NCBI RefSeq assembly: GCF_004793765.1
Contig: NZ_SRYM01000006.1
Location: 55,570-119,569, forward strand
Direction: 5' to 3'
Origin: Parabacteroides distasonis
GTDB lineage: Bacteria; Bacteroidota; Bacteroidia; Bacteroidales; Tannerellaceae
DNA: 64,000 bases
In this document: one piece after another, positions 8,830 to 19,200 of the stretch
How the letters are laid out: each line of letters starts with the position of its first letter
How positions within the stretch are numbered: position 1 is the first letter of the stretch
The notes under the pieces: generated by a model
The model's database searches: none
What the model was told of the DNA's origin: nothing
The model's input: only the letters and a program-made list of their open reading frames with translations
Made by a program: the position numbers and the translations under genes

Positions 8830-9444
8830 ATGAAGATTATCGCCGTTGGAATGAACTATGCCGCTCACAATAAAGAGCTGCATCATTCGTTAGAATTAGC
8901 AGAGCCTACTATTTTTATGAAGTCGGACTCCTCTTTGTTGAAAGATGGGAAACCGTTTTTTATTCCGGATTTCTCATCGGAAGTTCATTATGAGACGGAG
9001 ATCGTGGTACGGATAGATCGTCTGGGGAAGAATATAGCCGAGCGTTTCGCTCATCGTTATTATCATGAGGTTACTGTCGGTATTGATTTCACTGCACGGG
9101 ATTTGCAGAATAAATTGCGTGCGCAAGGGCTACCGTGGGAGATTAGTAAGGCGTTTGATAATTCGGCTGTGATCGGGACGTTTATCCCGCTGGAGCAAGC
9201 GGGGGATGTAAACCGGCTTCCGTTCCATCTGGATATCAATGGCTCGAAGGTACAGGAGGGCAATACCTCGAATATGCTGTTTTCGGTAGATAAGATTATC
9301 GCGTACGTAAGTCGCTTTTTTACGTTGAAAATAGGCGATTTGATTTATACCGGAACACCTGCCGGTGTAGGTCCCGTGAAAATTGACGATCATCTGGAAG
9401 GATACCTTGGCAATCGGAAGCTTCTGGATTTTTATGTGAGATGA
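8830..9444 (+). CDS. Fumarylacetoacetate hydrolase (FAH) family protein
   Basis: A 204-residue protein of the FAH superfamily, whose members include acylpyruvases, oxaloacetate decarboxylases and hydroxyheptadienedioate isomerases acting on metal-bound 2-oxo acids. The metal-site motif HYETEIVVRID (E-x-E, near residue 57) and the downstream VGIDFTARDLQ are visible, as is TGTPAGVGPV near the C-terminus. The substrate is unknown; small proteins of this size are often acylpyruvate or oxaloacetate enzymes. It lies 3 bp after rex and overlaps porU by 4 bp (ATGA), so translation of the three is probably coupled. Confidence 0.9.
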   Translation: MKIIAVGMNYAAHNKELHHSLELAEPTIFMKSDSSLLKDGKPFFIPDFSSEVHYETEIVVRIDRLGKNIAERFAHRYYHEVTVGIDFTARDLQNKLRAQGLPWEISKAFDNSAVIGTFIPLEQAGDVNRLPFHLDINGSKVQEGNTSNMLFSVDKIIAYVSRFFTLKIGDLIYTGTPAGVGPVKIDDHLEGYLGNRKLLDFYVR

Positions 9445-12400
9445 GAAGATTACTATATATATTCATTATCGGTTTATTGCTTTGCTCATATACATGGGCG
9501 GATGGTAGCCGTTATGCCTCTAAATCCCTGTTATCGGAGGGGAAATGGGTGAAGATCCGGGTGAATAAGACTGGGGTCTATAAATTATCCTATGCGGATT
9601 TGAAGAATATGGGTTTCTCGGACCCATCCAAAGTCTCCGTCCATGGCTATGGAGGATGGCCCTTGGATGAGGATTTCAGTAAGGAGTATATCGATGATGT
9701 CCCTTCTACTCCGGTTTGGCGTGGCAATGATTACCTGTTATTTTATGGGAAAGGGCCGGTTAAATGGGAATATGACTTGTCGAGCCAGACATTCGTGCAT
9801 ACGAATAATCCTTATTCTTTGTATGGCTATTACTTTGTGACCGATGCCACTCCGACGAATGATATGATTTCCGTGGCTCAAGCGAGTGGCGCTACTCATC
9901 GGATCACGACTTACGATGATTTTTTGGTGCATGAGCAAGAGTTAGTATCGTTGGCGAAATCGGGTAGGGAACTGTATGGGGAAGATTTTAGCGGAGCTAC
10001 CCCCCGGACCCTATCAACATTCTCTTCAATTCCGGGAATCACGAATGAAGACGCTAAGATAACCATGAGTTTTGTATCTAAAGTTACTTCAGGCACGGGG
10101 ATCGCTTCTTTAAGTATCAATCAGTCTAATGTTTTGGATGTTTCGATCCCTGCGAATAAGGAAGAATATGTAAAGGCCGTAGAAGGGGTGAGTACGGCGG
10201 TATGGCAGGGTGAAAAAGGCGAGAAAAACAGTGTGGTCGTATCTTATAACTCCGCATTTCATAATAATGTACGGCTGAATTATGTGCGGTTGAATTTCAA
10301 ACGGGCTTTGCAACCGTATGGGGCTTATACTTTTTTTCGTAGTATAGCTTCTATAGGAAATGTCTCCCGGTTTGTGATACAAGGTGCGAGTGCGAATACC
10401 TTGGTCTTTGATGTGACGGACGCTCAGCGGGTGAGACTGATGGAAACGGAATTGAAAGGCTCAGAGCTTACTTTTTCTATTCCTGCCGGGACTTTACGGG
10501 AGTTTGTTTTGGTGCGGACGGATCAGAGTTTTGCCTTTCCTGAGGTTGTCGGCGAGGTGGAAAATCAGAACCTGCATGCTTTGGAACAAAAAGATATGAT
10601 CATCATAGCGGCTAAGGCTTTCAAAACGCAAGCGGAACGGTTGGCGGAAGAGCATCGGACGAAAGATGGATTGACCGTGGAAGTCGTAGACCCTCAAACG
10701 ATTTATAACGAGTTTTCGAGTGGTGGACCCGATGCGACAGCTTATAGACGTTTTATGAAAATGTTTTATGACCGTAGTGTGTCTTCGGGGAACGCTCCTA
10801 AATATTTGTTGTTGTTTGGGGATGGGGTTTATGATAATCGGGGGATTTGTTCGGATGTAAAAGGTATTTCCCGGGACAATATGCTGTTAACCTATCAGTC
10901 GAAAGAAGCATTGAGTGAGTATTCTTCCAAATATGGCTATTCGTATGTGACGGATGATTATTATGGATTATTGGGTGACGTATCTGAAACGGCTCTTATC
11001 GGCAAGAATAGTATGTGCATAGGCGTAGGGCGTTTCCCGGTGCGGACGGTGACGGAAGCTACCCAGATGGTAGACAAGGTGATCGGCTATATGAGAAATA
11101 CGGATATGGGAAGCTGGAAAAACCAGATTACGTTTGTCGCTGATGATGGTAATAATGCGGATTCTTTTACGATAAATCATGCTAAACAGGCGGACGAATT
11201 GGCCCAGTTTATAGAGGAAGAGCACGGTGCTTTCCTTACGAATAAGGTTTATTTCGATGCGTTTAAGCGGGATAACAGCGGTACGTATCCGGATGTGCAT
11301 AAGCGGATCGCTGAACTGTTGAAAAAAGGCCAGTTATTAATTAATTATACAGGCCATGGCAATACGATCGCTTGGTCTGATGAATATGTCTGGACGCAGA
11401 CGGATATTTTACAATCTACTTATACGAAGTTGCCTATTTGGGTGACGGCTACTTGTGACTTTACTCGTTTCGATGATGTGAATACTTCGGCAGGGGAGTC
11501 TGTTTTCTTGAATGCGACAAGTGGAGGTATCGCTTTGTTTACGACAACCCGTGTAGTAGAATCTAACAGCAATTCGGCTCTGAACAAAGCGCTTTATCAT
11601 AATCTATTCGGAAAGGCGGATGGGAAGGCCCGGACATTGGGAGAGGCTATGATGGAGACCAAGCGGAATCTGTCTGGGGTTAATAAACTTAATTTTATCT
11701 TGATCGGTGATCCCGCCTTGAAGATATCTTATCCTGAGTATAAAGCGAAAATGACTACTGTAAATGGCGAGGCCATATCGGATGAGCCTTTTACGTTTAA
11801 AGCCTTGGAGAAAATAACGGTAGAGGGAGAGATACTGGATATGCAAGGAGGTTTGGCGAATAATTTTACCGGTATCCTAAATGCTACGGTGCTGGATAGT
11901 AAGGCTTCATTGACTACATTAGGTAATAATATCGTAAAGGGAGATACGATTAAGTTTTCTTACACCGATTACCCGAATGCGATCTATATAGGACAAGATT
12001 CGGTACGACAAGGAAAGTTCAGTTTTACATTTATGGTTCCGAAAGATATCTCTTATTCGAATCAGCAGGGAAAACTGAACCTCTACGCCTCGGATGAGGT
12101 AAATGGGCATGAGGCGCAAGGATCTTTCTTGAATTATATCGTAGGCGGTACCGCTGATAATGCGGAGATCGATACGATCGGTCCCGAGATCCGGCAGATT
12201 TACTTGAATGATTCTAGTTTTGTAGTGGGTGATCAAGTGAATACAACTCCTTATTTTGTCGCTAGGTTGTGGGACAAGAGCGGTGTGAACATAACGGGTA
12301 GTAGCGTAGGGCATGATATCATGTTGACGATCGACAGTATGCCTTCCATGAGCTATAATTTAAATAATCAGTATGCTTTGTTGCCGGACAAAGATGGGGA

Positions 12401-12839
12401 AGGACTTGTCCAGTTCTCCATTCCCGAGCTGAAACCGGGAATACATACGGCTGAGTTTAAGGTGTGGGATATCTTAAATAACTCAACGACCTATACCTTT
12501 ACTTTTGAGGTGGTGGAAGGGTTAAAGCCTAATCTGATCGAGATGTATGCTACCCCGAATCCGGCGCGGGATCAGGTGGAATTCTATCTGCATCACAATC
12601 GCCCGGAGTCGAACTTAAAGGTAACGGTTATGGTTTATGATATGACCGGTAAGTTCCTATGGAGTACCGAGAAGAGCGGTTCCTCCGAATTGTTTAAGGC
12701 TTATATCGTAACTTGGAACTTGACGGATAACGGTGGCAGGCGGTTGCGTCCGGGTGTTTATCTGTATCGGGCGGCGATTCGTACGAATAACTCGAAAGAG
12801 GCAACAAAAGCGAATAAATTAATCATTCTCGCACAATAA
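9441..12839 (+). CDS. porU: Type IX secretion system sortase PorU
   Basis: Cell-surface sortase of the type IX secretion system: it removes the C-terminal signal of cargo and links the cargo to A-LPS. The 1132-residue protein has a signal peptide (about 1-20), an N-terminal pro-like region, a gingipain-like C25 peptidase domain (about 385-770), and an uncleaved C-terminal domain with the CTD features TPNPARDQVEFYL and VMVYDMTGKFLW. The catalytic pair is visible: H639 in NYTGHGNT and C672 in TATCDFTRF. Its stop is 63 bp before porV, its known partner in the attachment complex, and it overlaps the FAH gene upstream by 4 bp. Confidence 0.96.
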   Translation: MRRLLYIFIIGLLLCSYTWADGSRYASKSLLSEGKWVKIRVNKTGVYKLSYADLKNMGFSDPSKVSVHGYGGWPLDEDFSKEYIDDVPSTPVWRGNDYLLFYGKGPVKWEYDLSSQTFVHTNNPYSLYGYYFVTDATPTNDMISVAQASGATHRITTYDDFLVHEQELVSLAKSGRELYGEDFSGATPRTLSTFSSIPGITNEDAKITMSFVSKVTSGTGIASLSINQSNVLDVSIPANKEEYVKAVEGVSTAVWQGEKGEKNSVVVSYNSAFHNNVRLNYVRLNFKRALQPYGAYTFFRSIASIGNVSRFVIQGASANTLVFDVTDAQRVRLMETELKGSELTFSIPAGTLREFVLVRTDQSFAFPEVVGEVENQNLHALEQKDMIIIAAKAFKTQAERLAEEHRTKDGLTVEVVDPQTIYNEFSSGGPDATAYRRFMKMFYDRSVSSGNAPKYLLLFGDGVYDNRGICSDVKGISRDNMLLTYQSKEALSEYSSKYGYSYVTDDYYGLLGDVSETALIGKNSMCIGVGRFPVRTVTEATQMVDKVIGYMRNTDMGSWKNQITFVADDGNNADSFTINHAKQADELAQFIEEEHGAFLTNKVYFDAFKRDNSGTYPDVHKRIAELLKKGQLLINYTGHGNTIAWSDEYVWTQTDILQSTYTKLPIWVTATCDFTRFDDVNTSAGESVFLNATSGGIALFTTTRVVESNSNSALNKALYHNLFGKADGKARTLGEAMMETKRNLSGVNKLNFILIGDPALKISYPEYKAKMTTVNGEAISDEPFTFKALEKITVEGEILDMQGGLANNFTGILNATVLDSKASLTTLGNNIVKGDTIKFSYTDYPNAIYIGQDSVRQGKFSFTFMVPKDISYSNQQGKLNLYASDEVNGHEAQGSFLNYIVGGTADNAEIDTIGPEIRQIYLNDSSFVVGDQVNTTPYFVARLWDKSGVNITGSSVGHDIMLTIDSMPSMSYNLNNQYALLPDKDGEGLVQFSIPELKPGIHTAEFKVWDILNNSTTYTFTFEVVEGLKPNLIEMYATPNPARDQVEFYLHHNRPESNLKVTVMVYDMTGKFLWSTEKSGSSELFKAYIVTWNLTDNGGRRLRPGVYLYRAAIRTNNSKEATKANKLIILAQ

Positions 12840-12902
12840 AGTATCGGGTAATTAGTTTATAATAAGCATGGGGTTTATGCCCCGTTAGGTAGGATCAATT
12901 AA

Positions 12903-14120
12903 ATGAGTTTTAGAATAAAATATATGGTAAGAGTTTCAAGATTCAGTCTGTTACTGGCGGTTTTCAGCTTATTGACCGCATTTACGGCTTTGTATGCCCA
13001 AGGTGGCACAGACGATATTAAGCATAAATTCGCCCCGATCAATACGGCTATCCCTTCATTGTCTATCGCCCCCGACGCCCGTGGTGGTTCCATGGGTGAT
13101 AACGGTGTGGCTACTACGCCGGATGTGAATTCCCAATACTGGAACCCGGCCAAGTATGCGTTTAGCTACAGCAAGGCCGGAGTTGCCTTGTCTTATACGC
13201 CGTGGTTGCGCAAGTTGGTGAACGACGTGGCTTTGGCGTATCTGGCCGGTTATTATAAACTGGGCGATAGCGATATGCAGGCGATCGGAGCGTCTTTGCG
13301 TTATTTCTCTTTAGGAGAAGTACAGGAAAGCCGGGATCAAGGAACGGGTAACACACTCATATTGAATCCGTATGAGATGGCCTTCGATGTAAGCTATAGT
13401 CGTAAGCTATCGGATGTGTTCTCTATGGCGGTCGCCTTGCGCTATATTCGTTCGGATATGGGTGCCTCGTCGGACGCGGATATGGTTCCGGATAACGCTT
13501 TTGCCGCCGATATCGCCGGTTATCTGGAGAAATACGTGATCTTAGGGAATAGCGAGTGCTTGTGGAGTTTTGGTTTTAATGTCTCCAATATCGGTACGAA
13601 GGTTTCTTACGACGGTGGAAATACAAACCAGTTCTTGCCTACGACGCTGAAGGTCGGTACCGGCTTGCTCTACCCGATCGATGATTATAACCAGATCGGT
13701 GTTTATGTGGATTTAAGTAAGTATTTGGTTCCTGTCGAGCCTCGGCAGGATAGCGGGGAGGATGAGGCCGATTTCAATAAGAGGAAAGAGGATTACAACA
13801 ACATGTCGCCCATCACCGGTATCTTCAAATCATTCGGCGGCTCGCCGAATGGCTTCAAGGGCGAGCTAGAGGAGATTATGGCCTCTATCGGTCTGGAGTA
13901 TAATTACAATCAGCAGTTCTTTGTTCGTGGCGGTTATTACTATGAGAATAAATATCAGGGAAACCGTCAGTACTTCTCGGTCGGCGCCGGTTTCCGTATG
14001 AGCGTTTTCCAGTTGGATGCCGCTTATTTGATCAGTACGGTACAGAGTAACCCGTTGGACCAGACGTTGCGTTTCTCTCTCTCGTTCGATATGGATGGAA
14101 TCAAGAACCTTTTCAGATAA
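12903..14120 (+). CDS. porV: Type IX secretion outer-membrane protein PorV (LptO)
   Basis: Outer-membrane beta-barrel of the FadL-like PorV/LptO family, which shuttles cargo from the T9SS translocon to the PorU sortase. The 405-residue protein has a signal peptide ending near TALYAQGG (about residue 37 from the first ATG). The family's N-terminal plug region LSIAPDARGGSMGDNGVAT follows, then a long run of amphipathic strands. A second in-frame ATG lies at 12924 and gives an equally good signal peptide, so the start is uncertain by 7 codons. It follows porU and abuts ispF directly, an order I recall from Porphyromonas gingivalis. Confidence 0.95.
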   Translation: MSFRIKYMVRVSRFSLLLAVFSLLTAFTALYAQGGTDDIKHKFAPINTAIPSLSIAPDARGGSMGDNGVATTPDVNSQYWNPAKYAFSYSKAGVALSYTPWLRKLVNDVALAYLAGYYKLGDSDMQAIGASLRYFSLGEVQESRDQGTGNTLILNPYEMAFDVSYSRKLSDVFSMAVALRYIRSDMGASSDADMVPDNAFAADIAGYLEKYVILGNSECLWSFGFNVSNIGTKVSYDGGNTNQFLPTTLKVGTGLLYPIDDYNQIGVYVDLSKYLVPVEPRQDSGEDEADFNKRKEDYNNMSPITGIFKSFGGSPNGFKGELEEIMASIGLEYNYNQQFFVRGGYYYENKYQGNRQYFSVGAGFRMSVFQLDAAYLISTVQSNPLDQTLRFSLSFDMDGIKNLFR

Positions 14121-14612
14121 ATGGGTATGAAGATACGTGTAGGTTTTGGTTATGACGTCCACGCCTTGGTGCCGGACCGGGAATTATGGCTGGGCGGGAT
14201 TAAGATCGAGCATACGTTGGGCCTATTGGGACATAGCGATGCGGACGTGCTGATCCATGCGATCTGTGACGCTTTATTGGGAGCGGCCAATATGCGGGAT
14301 ATCGGTTATCATTTCCCGGATACGGCTGGTGAATATAAGAATATCGATAGTAAGATCTTGCTCCGGGATACCATGAGGCTTTTGAGAGAGGCGGGCTATG
14401 AGTTGGGCAATATCGATGCCACCGTAGCCGCCGAGCGTCCTAAATTGAATCCCCATATCCCTCTGATGAAGAAAACGCTGGCCGAGGTCATGAACGTGGA
14501 CGAGGAGGATATCTCTATCAAGGCTACGACCACGGAGAAGCTGGGCTTCACCGGACGGCAGGAAGGGATCTCGGCTTACGCTACGGTCTTAATACAATGT
14601 GTGAGATCGTAA
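14121..14612 (+). CDS. ispF: 2-C-methyl-D-erythritol 2,4-cyclodiphosphate synthase
   Basis: Fifth enzyme of the MEP isoprenoid pathway. It is trimeric and zinc-dependent, closing CDP-ME phosphate into the cyclic diphosphate with loss of CMP. The 163-residue length is standard. The metal and substrate motifs are visible: RVGFGYDVHAL (D-x-H), LLGHSDADVLIHAI, and KATTTEKLGFTGRQEGISAYA. The first ATG directly follows the porV stop; a second ATG at 14127 is an alternative start. The last 37 bp are also covered on the other strand by the tail of a small convergent gene. Confidence 0.97.
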   Translation: MGMKIRVGFGYDVHALVPDRELWLGGIKIEHTLGLLGHSDADVLIHAICDALLGAANMRDIGYHFPDTAGEYKNIDSKILLRDTMRLLREAGYELGNIDATVAAERPKLNPHIPLMKKTLAEVMNVDEEDISIKATTTEKLGFTGRQEGISAYATVLIQCVRS

Positions 14613-14923
14613 CAAGGAGGACATGTCTTTTCTGAAAAACAAAAGAATAACTTTTTATCATTACATAGATTGCTTAAGGAAAAAGAGTCTAAAGAGTCTG
14701 TTCCCCAATGAACTGTTTGATCGAGGCATTCAGAATGTTCATTTTTTAGTTCTTTTCTTTTATGGATGTACAGACTTTCTTTCTCGTATTCAAAATTGTC
14801 TTGATACATTTCCTTTGGAGACTTTTTTAAGTAATTCATGTATTGTACGCAAATTATGCCAGCTAGTATCCCAAAAAGGAATGTGTAAATTAGATTCTCG
14901 TTAATCTTCATTTTTGAAAGCAT
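14576..14923 (-). pseudogene. 3'-truncated membrane-anchored partner of a beta-propeller lipoprotein
   Basis: A 115-residue frame with one N-terminal membrane segment (IYTFLFGILAGIICVQYM), a charged middle and a late LFFCFSEKTCPPC motif. From about base 14613 leftward the frame runs antisense through the end of ispF, so its last ten residues are simply ispF read backwards. As I recall, small membrane proteins beside 6-bladed beta-propeller lipoproteins in Bacteroidales are longer and continue well beyond such a cysteine motif, so this looks like a gene whose 3' end was lost at a junction with ispF. Its start overlaps the upstream lipoprotein gene by 11-23 bp, depending on whether the ATG at 14911 or 14923 is used. 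A short functional protein cannot be excluded. Confidence 0.6.
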
Positions 14924-15733
14924 ATTTAATTAAGACCGGATTTTCTTCATCCGAATGCGATTGAATGATCCTTCGTTGCTCCTCATTCCGTAGTTTCTTG
15001 GGAAATATGTCATCTAAAGGAAGCCCTCCCTCGGGAGTGCAAAGGATAAAGTCCTCTCCGAAGTAGATCGGATACAGTTGCAAACCCTCTTTGGTTCGCT
15101 CGAATTGGAGCAGGCCTTGCTTTTTTCGGTCATAAAACAATTGGATATATTTGTTTTTACGAACCACCATAGCGTATCGGTATCTGCTGTTTTGCCCATG
15201 CGATTCTATCACATAATTTACGCTCTTGGAGGCATAGGCATCCTTTACGTATTGGATTTTTTCTTGTTGGTTCCTGCCAGAAGGAAACTCCAATTTCTCG
15301 ATGAATTTACCCCCTAGGTCATAGAAAAAGAGAGCGTTGCTGACGGCGCAGAGTACTACAAGATTCCTGCGGGCTGTATCGATCGTAAAATCAGACAGGT
15401 TTAAATACTGCCCCGGGCCATCTCCTTTTTCGTTAAGCGCGAATTGGAAACGTCCCTCCCGGTCGAAAACAAAGATTTGGGATCTTCGATAATCAAGGAT
15501 ATAATATCGGTCCTCAAAAAACTTGATTTGGGTTATACTGCGGATCAGCGATTCCGGCGTTGTCTCCAGTGGGATGACTTGGATATCGGAGAATAGTTCC
15601 TTGGTGGAGATATGATCTCTCCTTTCCAGATTCATGGTGATGATATCTGATTCCATATTTCTCTTTTCTTTAGATCCCGTACAAGAAAGAAAAATATGGA
15701 TATCGCTGAATAGTAAATCAAACTACTCTTCAT
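14901..15733 (-). pseudogene. 6-bladed beta-propeller lipoprotein with signal-peptide frameshift
   Basis: From an internal ATG at 15656 the frame gives 251 residues typical of the 6-bladed beta-propeller family (IPLETTPESLIRSI, YYILDYRRSQIFVFDREGRF, LNEKGDGPGQY). Just upstream in the same frame is a lipobox, FLSC-TGSKEKRN, but no in-frame ATG. An ATG at 15733 in another frame encodes the matching signal peptide start MKSSLIYYSAISIF. One extra T in the T5 tract (A5 at 15690-15694 on the plus strand) would join the two parts into a lipoprotein of about 277 residues. So the gene is either frameshifted, phase-variable at this tract, or affected by a sequencing error. Confidence 0.75.
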
Positions 15734-15861
15734 CTTATTGCTAGATTTAAGTGAAACCAAAATTAGAATATGTAAACGTAAGAAATAAATTATAATATTG
15801 GGTCACAAAAAGACGTGTTTTATTTCCCCGAAAAACATCATTGGGAGAAAAGAAATGCTTG

Positions 15862-15893
15862 TTTGCCTATTTCGGGATAAATCCGTAGCTTTG
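15862..15893 (+). promoter_or_regulatory. yciH promoter
   Basis: TTTG (15862-15865), 20-bp spacer, TAGCTTTG (15886-15893). It matches the consensus and lies 23 bp before the yciH ATG. Confidence 0.75.
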
Positions 15894-15916
15894 AACCATT
15901 AAAAACAATAGTATAT

Positions 15917-16261
15917 ATGAAGGATAACGACTGGAAAGACCGATTGGGCGTGATGTACTCCACCAATCCCGATTTTAAATACGATACCGGCGATACGGAA
16001 GAGGAACAAACCTTGCCGAAAGAGAAACAAGCTTTGCGTATTTCATTGGACAAACGGAACCGAGGAGGGAAGATGGTTACCTTGATCACCGGATTCCGGG
16101 GCACTTCCGAGGATCTGGCCGCCTTGGGAAAACTCCTGAAGGTGAAATGCGGCGTAGGCGGCTCCGCTAAGGACGGGGAGATAATCATCCAAGGGGACCT
16201 GCGCGCCAAAGTATTGGAGATCCTCAGGAAAGAGGGCTATTCGAAAAGCCGTACGATCTAA
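15917..16261 (+). CDS. yciH: SUI1/eIF1-like translation factor YciH
   Basis: Small protein of the SUI1/YciH family, related to eukaryotic eIF1. It is thought to affect start-site fidelity or to act in stress-related translation control. The 114-residue protein has a variable acidic N-terminal region and the SUI1 fold from about residue 38: ALRISLDKRNRGGKMVTLITGF, then LLKVKCGVGGSAKDGEIIIQGD and a C-terminal helix. A consensus promoter lies just upstream. The helicase-nuclease gene begins 12 bp after its stop, so the two are probably co-transcribed. Confidence 0.95.
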   Translation: MKDNDWKDRLGVMYSTNPDFKYDTGDTEEEQTLPKEKQALRISLDKRNRGGKMVTLITGFRGTSEDLAALGKLLKVKCGVGGSAKDGEIIIQGDLRAKVLEILRKEGYSKSRTI

Positions 16262-16273
16262 TCCCCGATCGCT

Positions 16274-19200
16274 ATGCTAACCATCTATAGGGCTTCCGCC
16301 GGGGCGGGCAAGACGCATAAATTGACAGGGGAGTACCTGATGTTACTCTTCTCCCAGCCGGGTGCTTACCGCCGGATCTTGGCCGTGACGTTTACGAATA
16401 AGGCGACGGATGAGATGAAAACCCGTATCGTCCAAGAACTTTATCACCTCGCTTCCGGCCGTGTGTCCGATTATATCCAGCTACTCTCTTCCGCCTATTC
16501 CTTGACGGAGCGGCAGGTGAGGGAGCAGGCCCGGAAGATTCTGGTCGCTATCCTGCACGATTACTCCGCCTTTAATATCAGTACGATCGACCGCTTTTTC
16601 CAGCAAACGATGCGTGCCTTTACCCGCGAGATCGGTTTGCAAGGCGGCTATGGCATCGAGATGGACCAAGAACTGGTCTTGACCGAGGCGATCGATAACC
16701 TGCTGGCCGATCTGGAGAAGCCGGAGAGCAAGGATTTGCTAGGTTGGCTGCTGCGTTTCGCCGAGGACAAGATCGAGGATGGTGGCGGCTGGAGCTTGCG
16801 GAAGGATATCATGTCGCTCAGCCGGGAGGTCTTTAAGGAGAGTTATAAGGCATTTAGCGAGGAGGTCGGTAAAGATATCTCGGATAAGCAGGCCCTCGAT
16901 GCCTATAAGAATGAGCTATACGCCATTATCCGCTCCGTAGAGGCGGAGGCGAAACGTTTAGGAGAGGAGGGAGTGGCGTTGCTGAAACAGTTCGCCTTGC
17001 AGCCCTCGGATTTTAAGGGGGGAAGCCGTTCCCCGTTTTTCTATTTCGAGAAGTTGGCGAGAGGTGAGATGAAAGAGCCGACTGCCACGTTCCAAGCTTT
17101 GCCGGATAATCCGGATGCCTATACGACCAAGACGACTCCACCGGGCCTCCGGCAGATCATCGGGTGTGTATATGAGGAAGGGTTGAATACCTGCGTAAAG
17201 AATATCGTATCCCTGTTCGCCAACCTGACGGCCTATAACACGGCCCGGGAGATCGTGCGTTATTATTATACGTTAGGGATCTTAACCGATATCTCCCGGC
17301 AAATCGCCTCTTACCGGGAAGAGAAGAATGTCATGCTGATCGCCGATACGACCGAGTTGCTGAATAAGGTCATCAGTGGCAGCGACGCTCCCTTTATCTA
17401 CGAGAAGACGGGTACGCACGTGGATCATTATATGATCGATGAGTTCCAAGATACTAGCGGCATGCAGTGGAATAACTTCCGGCCCTTGGTGGAGGAGAGT
17501 CTGGCAAATGGCAGGGCGAACCTGATCGTAGGCGACGTGAAGCAAAGTATTTATCGTTTCCGTAACTCGGATTGGAAGCTATTGGACGAGCAAGTCCGCA
17601 GGGATTTCGAGGCGGAACAGGTTCGTGAGGACACCCTGATGGATAATTGGCGAAGCTGCCGCCATATCGTGGAGTTTAATAACGCGTTCTTCACCGCCGC
17701 TCCGGCGATCCTGCAAGATATATATAATGAAGCGTTGAAAACTTCCTCGTTAAGCGAGGAAGAGCGCACGGCCTTTTTCACGAAGATCGTGACCGCTTAC
17801 GATAAGAGCATTCAGCGTGTCCCTCCCCCTTTCCGGAAGAAAGACGGACATGTACGGATCGATTTCTTGTCCGGCGATGAGGATAAAGACTGGAAGCAAG
17901 AGGCGATGGAACGCTTGCCGGCTACCTTGGAGCGTTTGCAGGATAACGGTTATGCGCTAAAAGACATCGCCATACTCGTGCGTACTAATCAAGAGGGTGC
18001 TTTAGTGGCTGATACGTTGCTAGCCTATAAGGAAGAGCATCCGTCCGACCGGTACAATTACGATATCATTTCCGATGATGCCCTGTTCGTGGGCAGTTCC
18101 CCGGCAGTCCGTTTCCTGATCGCCGTATTGCGCTATTTGCGAAATCCGGAGGACCGGACGAACAGGAAATTGGCGATGTATGCCTATCAAGTGTTAACCG
18201 GGAAATTCGGGGAGAGCGAGGCGGACGAGTCTGTTTTCCAAAACCTTCAGTCTATCTCCCGGCAATCCTTGTACGAGGTAACCGAAGGGCTTTTCCGTAA
18301 CTTCTCCGCTTACTTTCCAGAAACGGAGCAGGTATTCGTGCAAGCCTTTCTGGATATGGTTTCCGAGTATGCCCAAAAAGAAAGCGCGGATTTGAACCGT
18401 TTCTTGAAATGGTGGGACGAGACGGGTTATCGGAAGACGATCGCTACCCCGGATGGTCAAAACGCGATCCGCATCTTGACCGTACATAAATCCAAGGGCT
18501 TAGGTTTTAAGGTCGTTATCATTCCTTTCGGGGATTGGGAGATCGATCATAAGCCGACAAAGCCCGTTATCCTTTGGTGCCACCCGGAGAAGAAGCCGTT
18601 TGACAGCCTGCACTTAGTTCCTGTCCGTTACGGACAGATCTTGAGTAGCACGATTTTCGCCAAGGATTATTTCAAAGAACGTTTGCATGCTTTCATCGAT
18701 AACTTGAACACCTTATACGTCGCTTTTACCCGTTCGAAAGAAGAATTGATCGTATTTTCCCCCCGTCCGAGGAAAATCAACAAGGAAGGCAAGGTCGAGA
18801 AGGTTGCTTCCATCGCCGATCTATTATGGGCGGGGGTGGAGACGGAGATCGAGGAGGATACGTTTGAAATGGGTGAATGGTGGCATCCGGCTTTGGGTAG
18901 AATGTCAGGAGATACCTTAGAGGAAATCCCCATGAACCGCCTGTACTCCGTTTCCCCGGATGATCGTTTGCAATTGCGCCTGCATGGGAAAGGATTCTTT
19001 TTCGATAATGCCAGGCGGAAGCACGGTACCTTGATGCATGAGGTATTGAGCCGGATACGTACGCCGAAAGATATCCCCGCTTCGGTCGAAAGTTATCGGT
19101 TAGCCGGAGTGATTAATCGGGAGGAAGCTGCGGAGTTGATCAGCCGTCTGGACGGATTATTGCAGGCGGAGGATGTAAAGGCTTGGTATGATGGTTCCGC

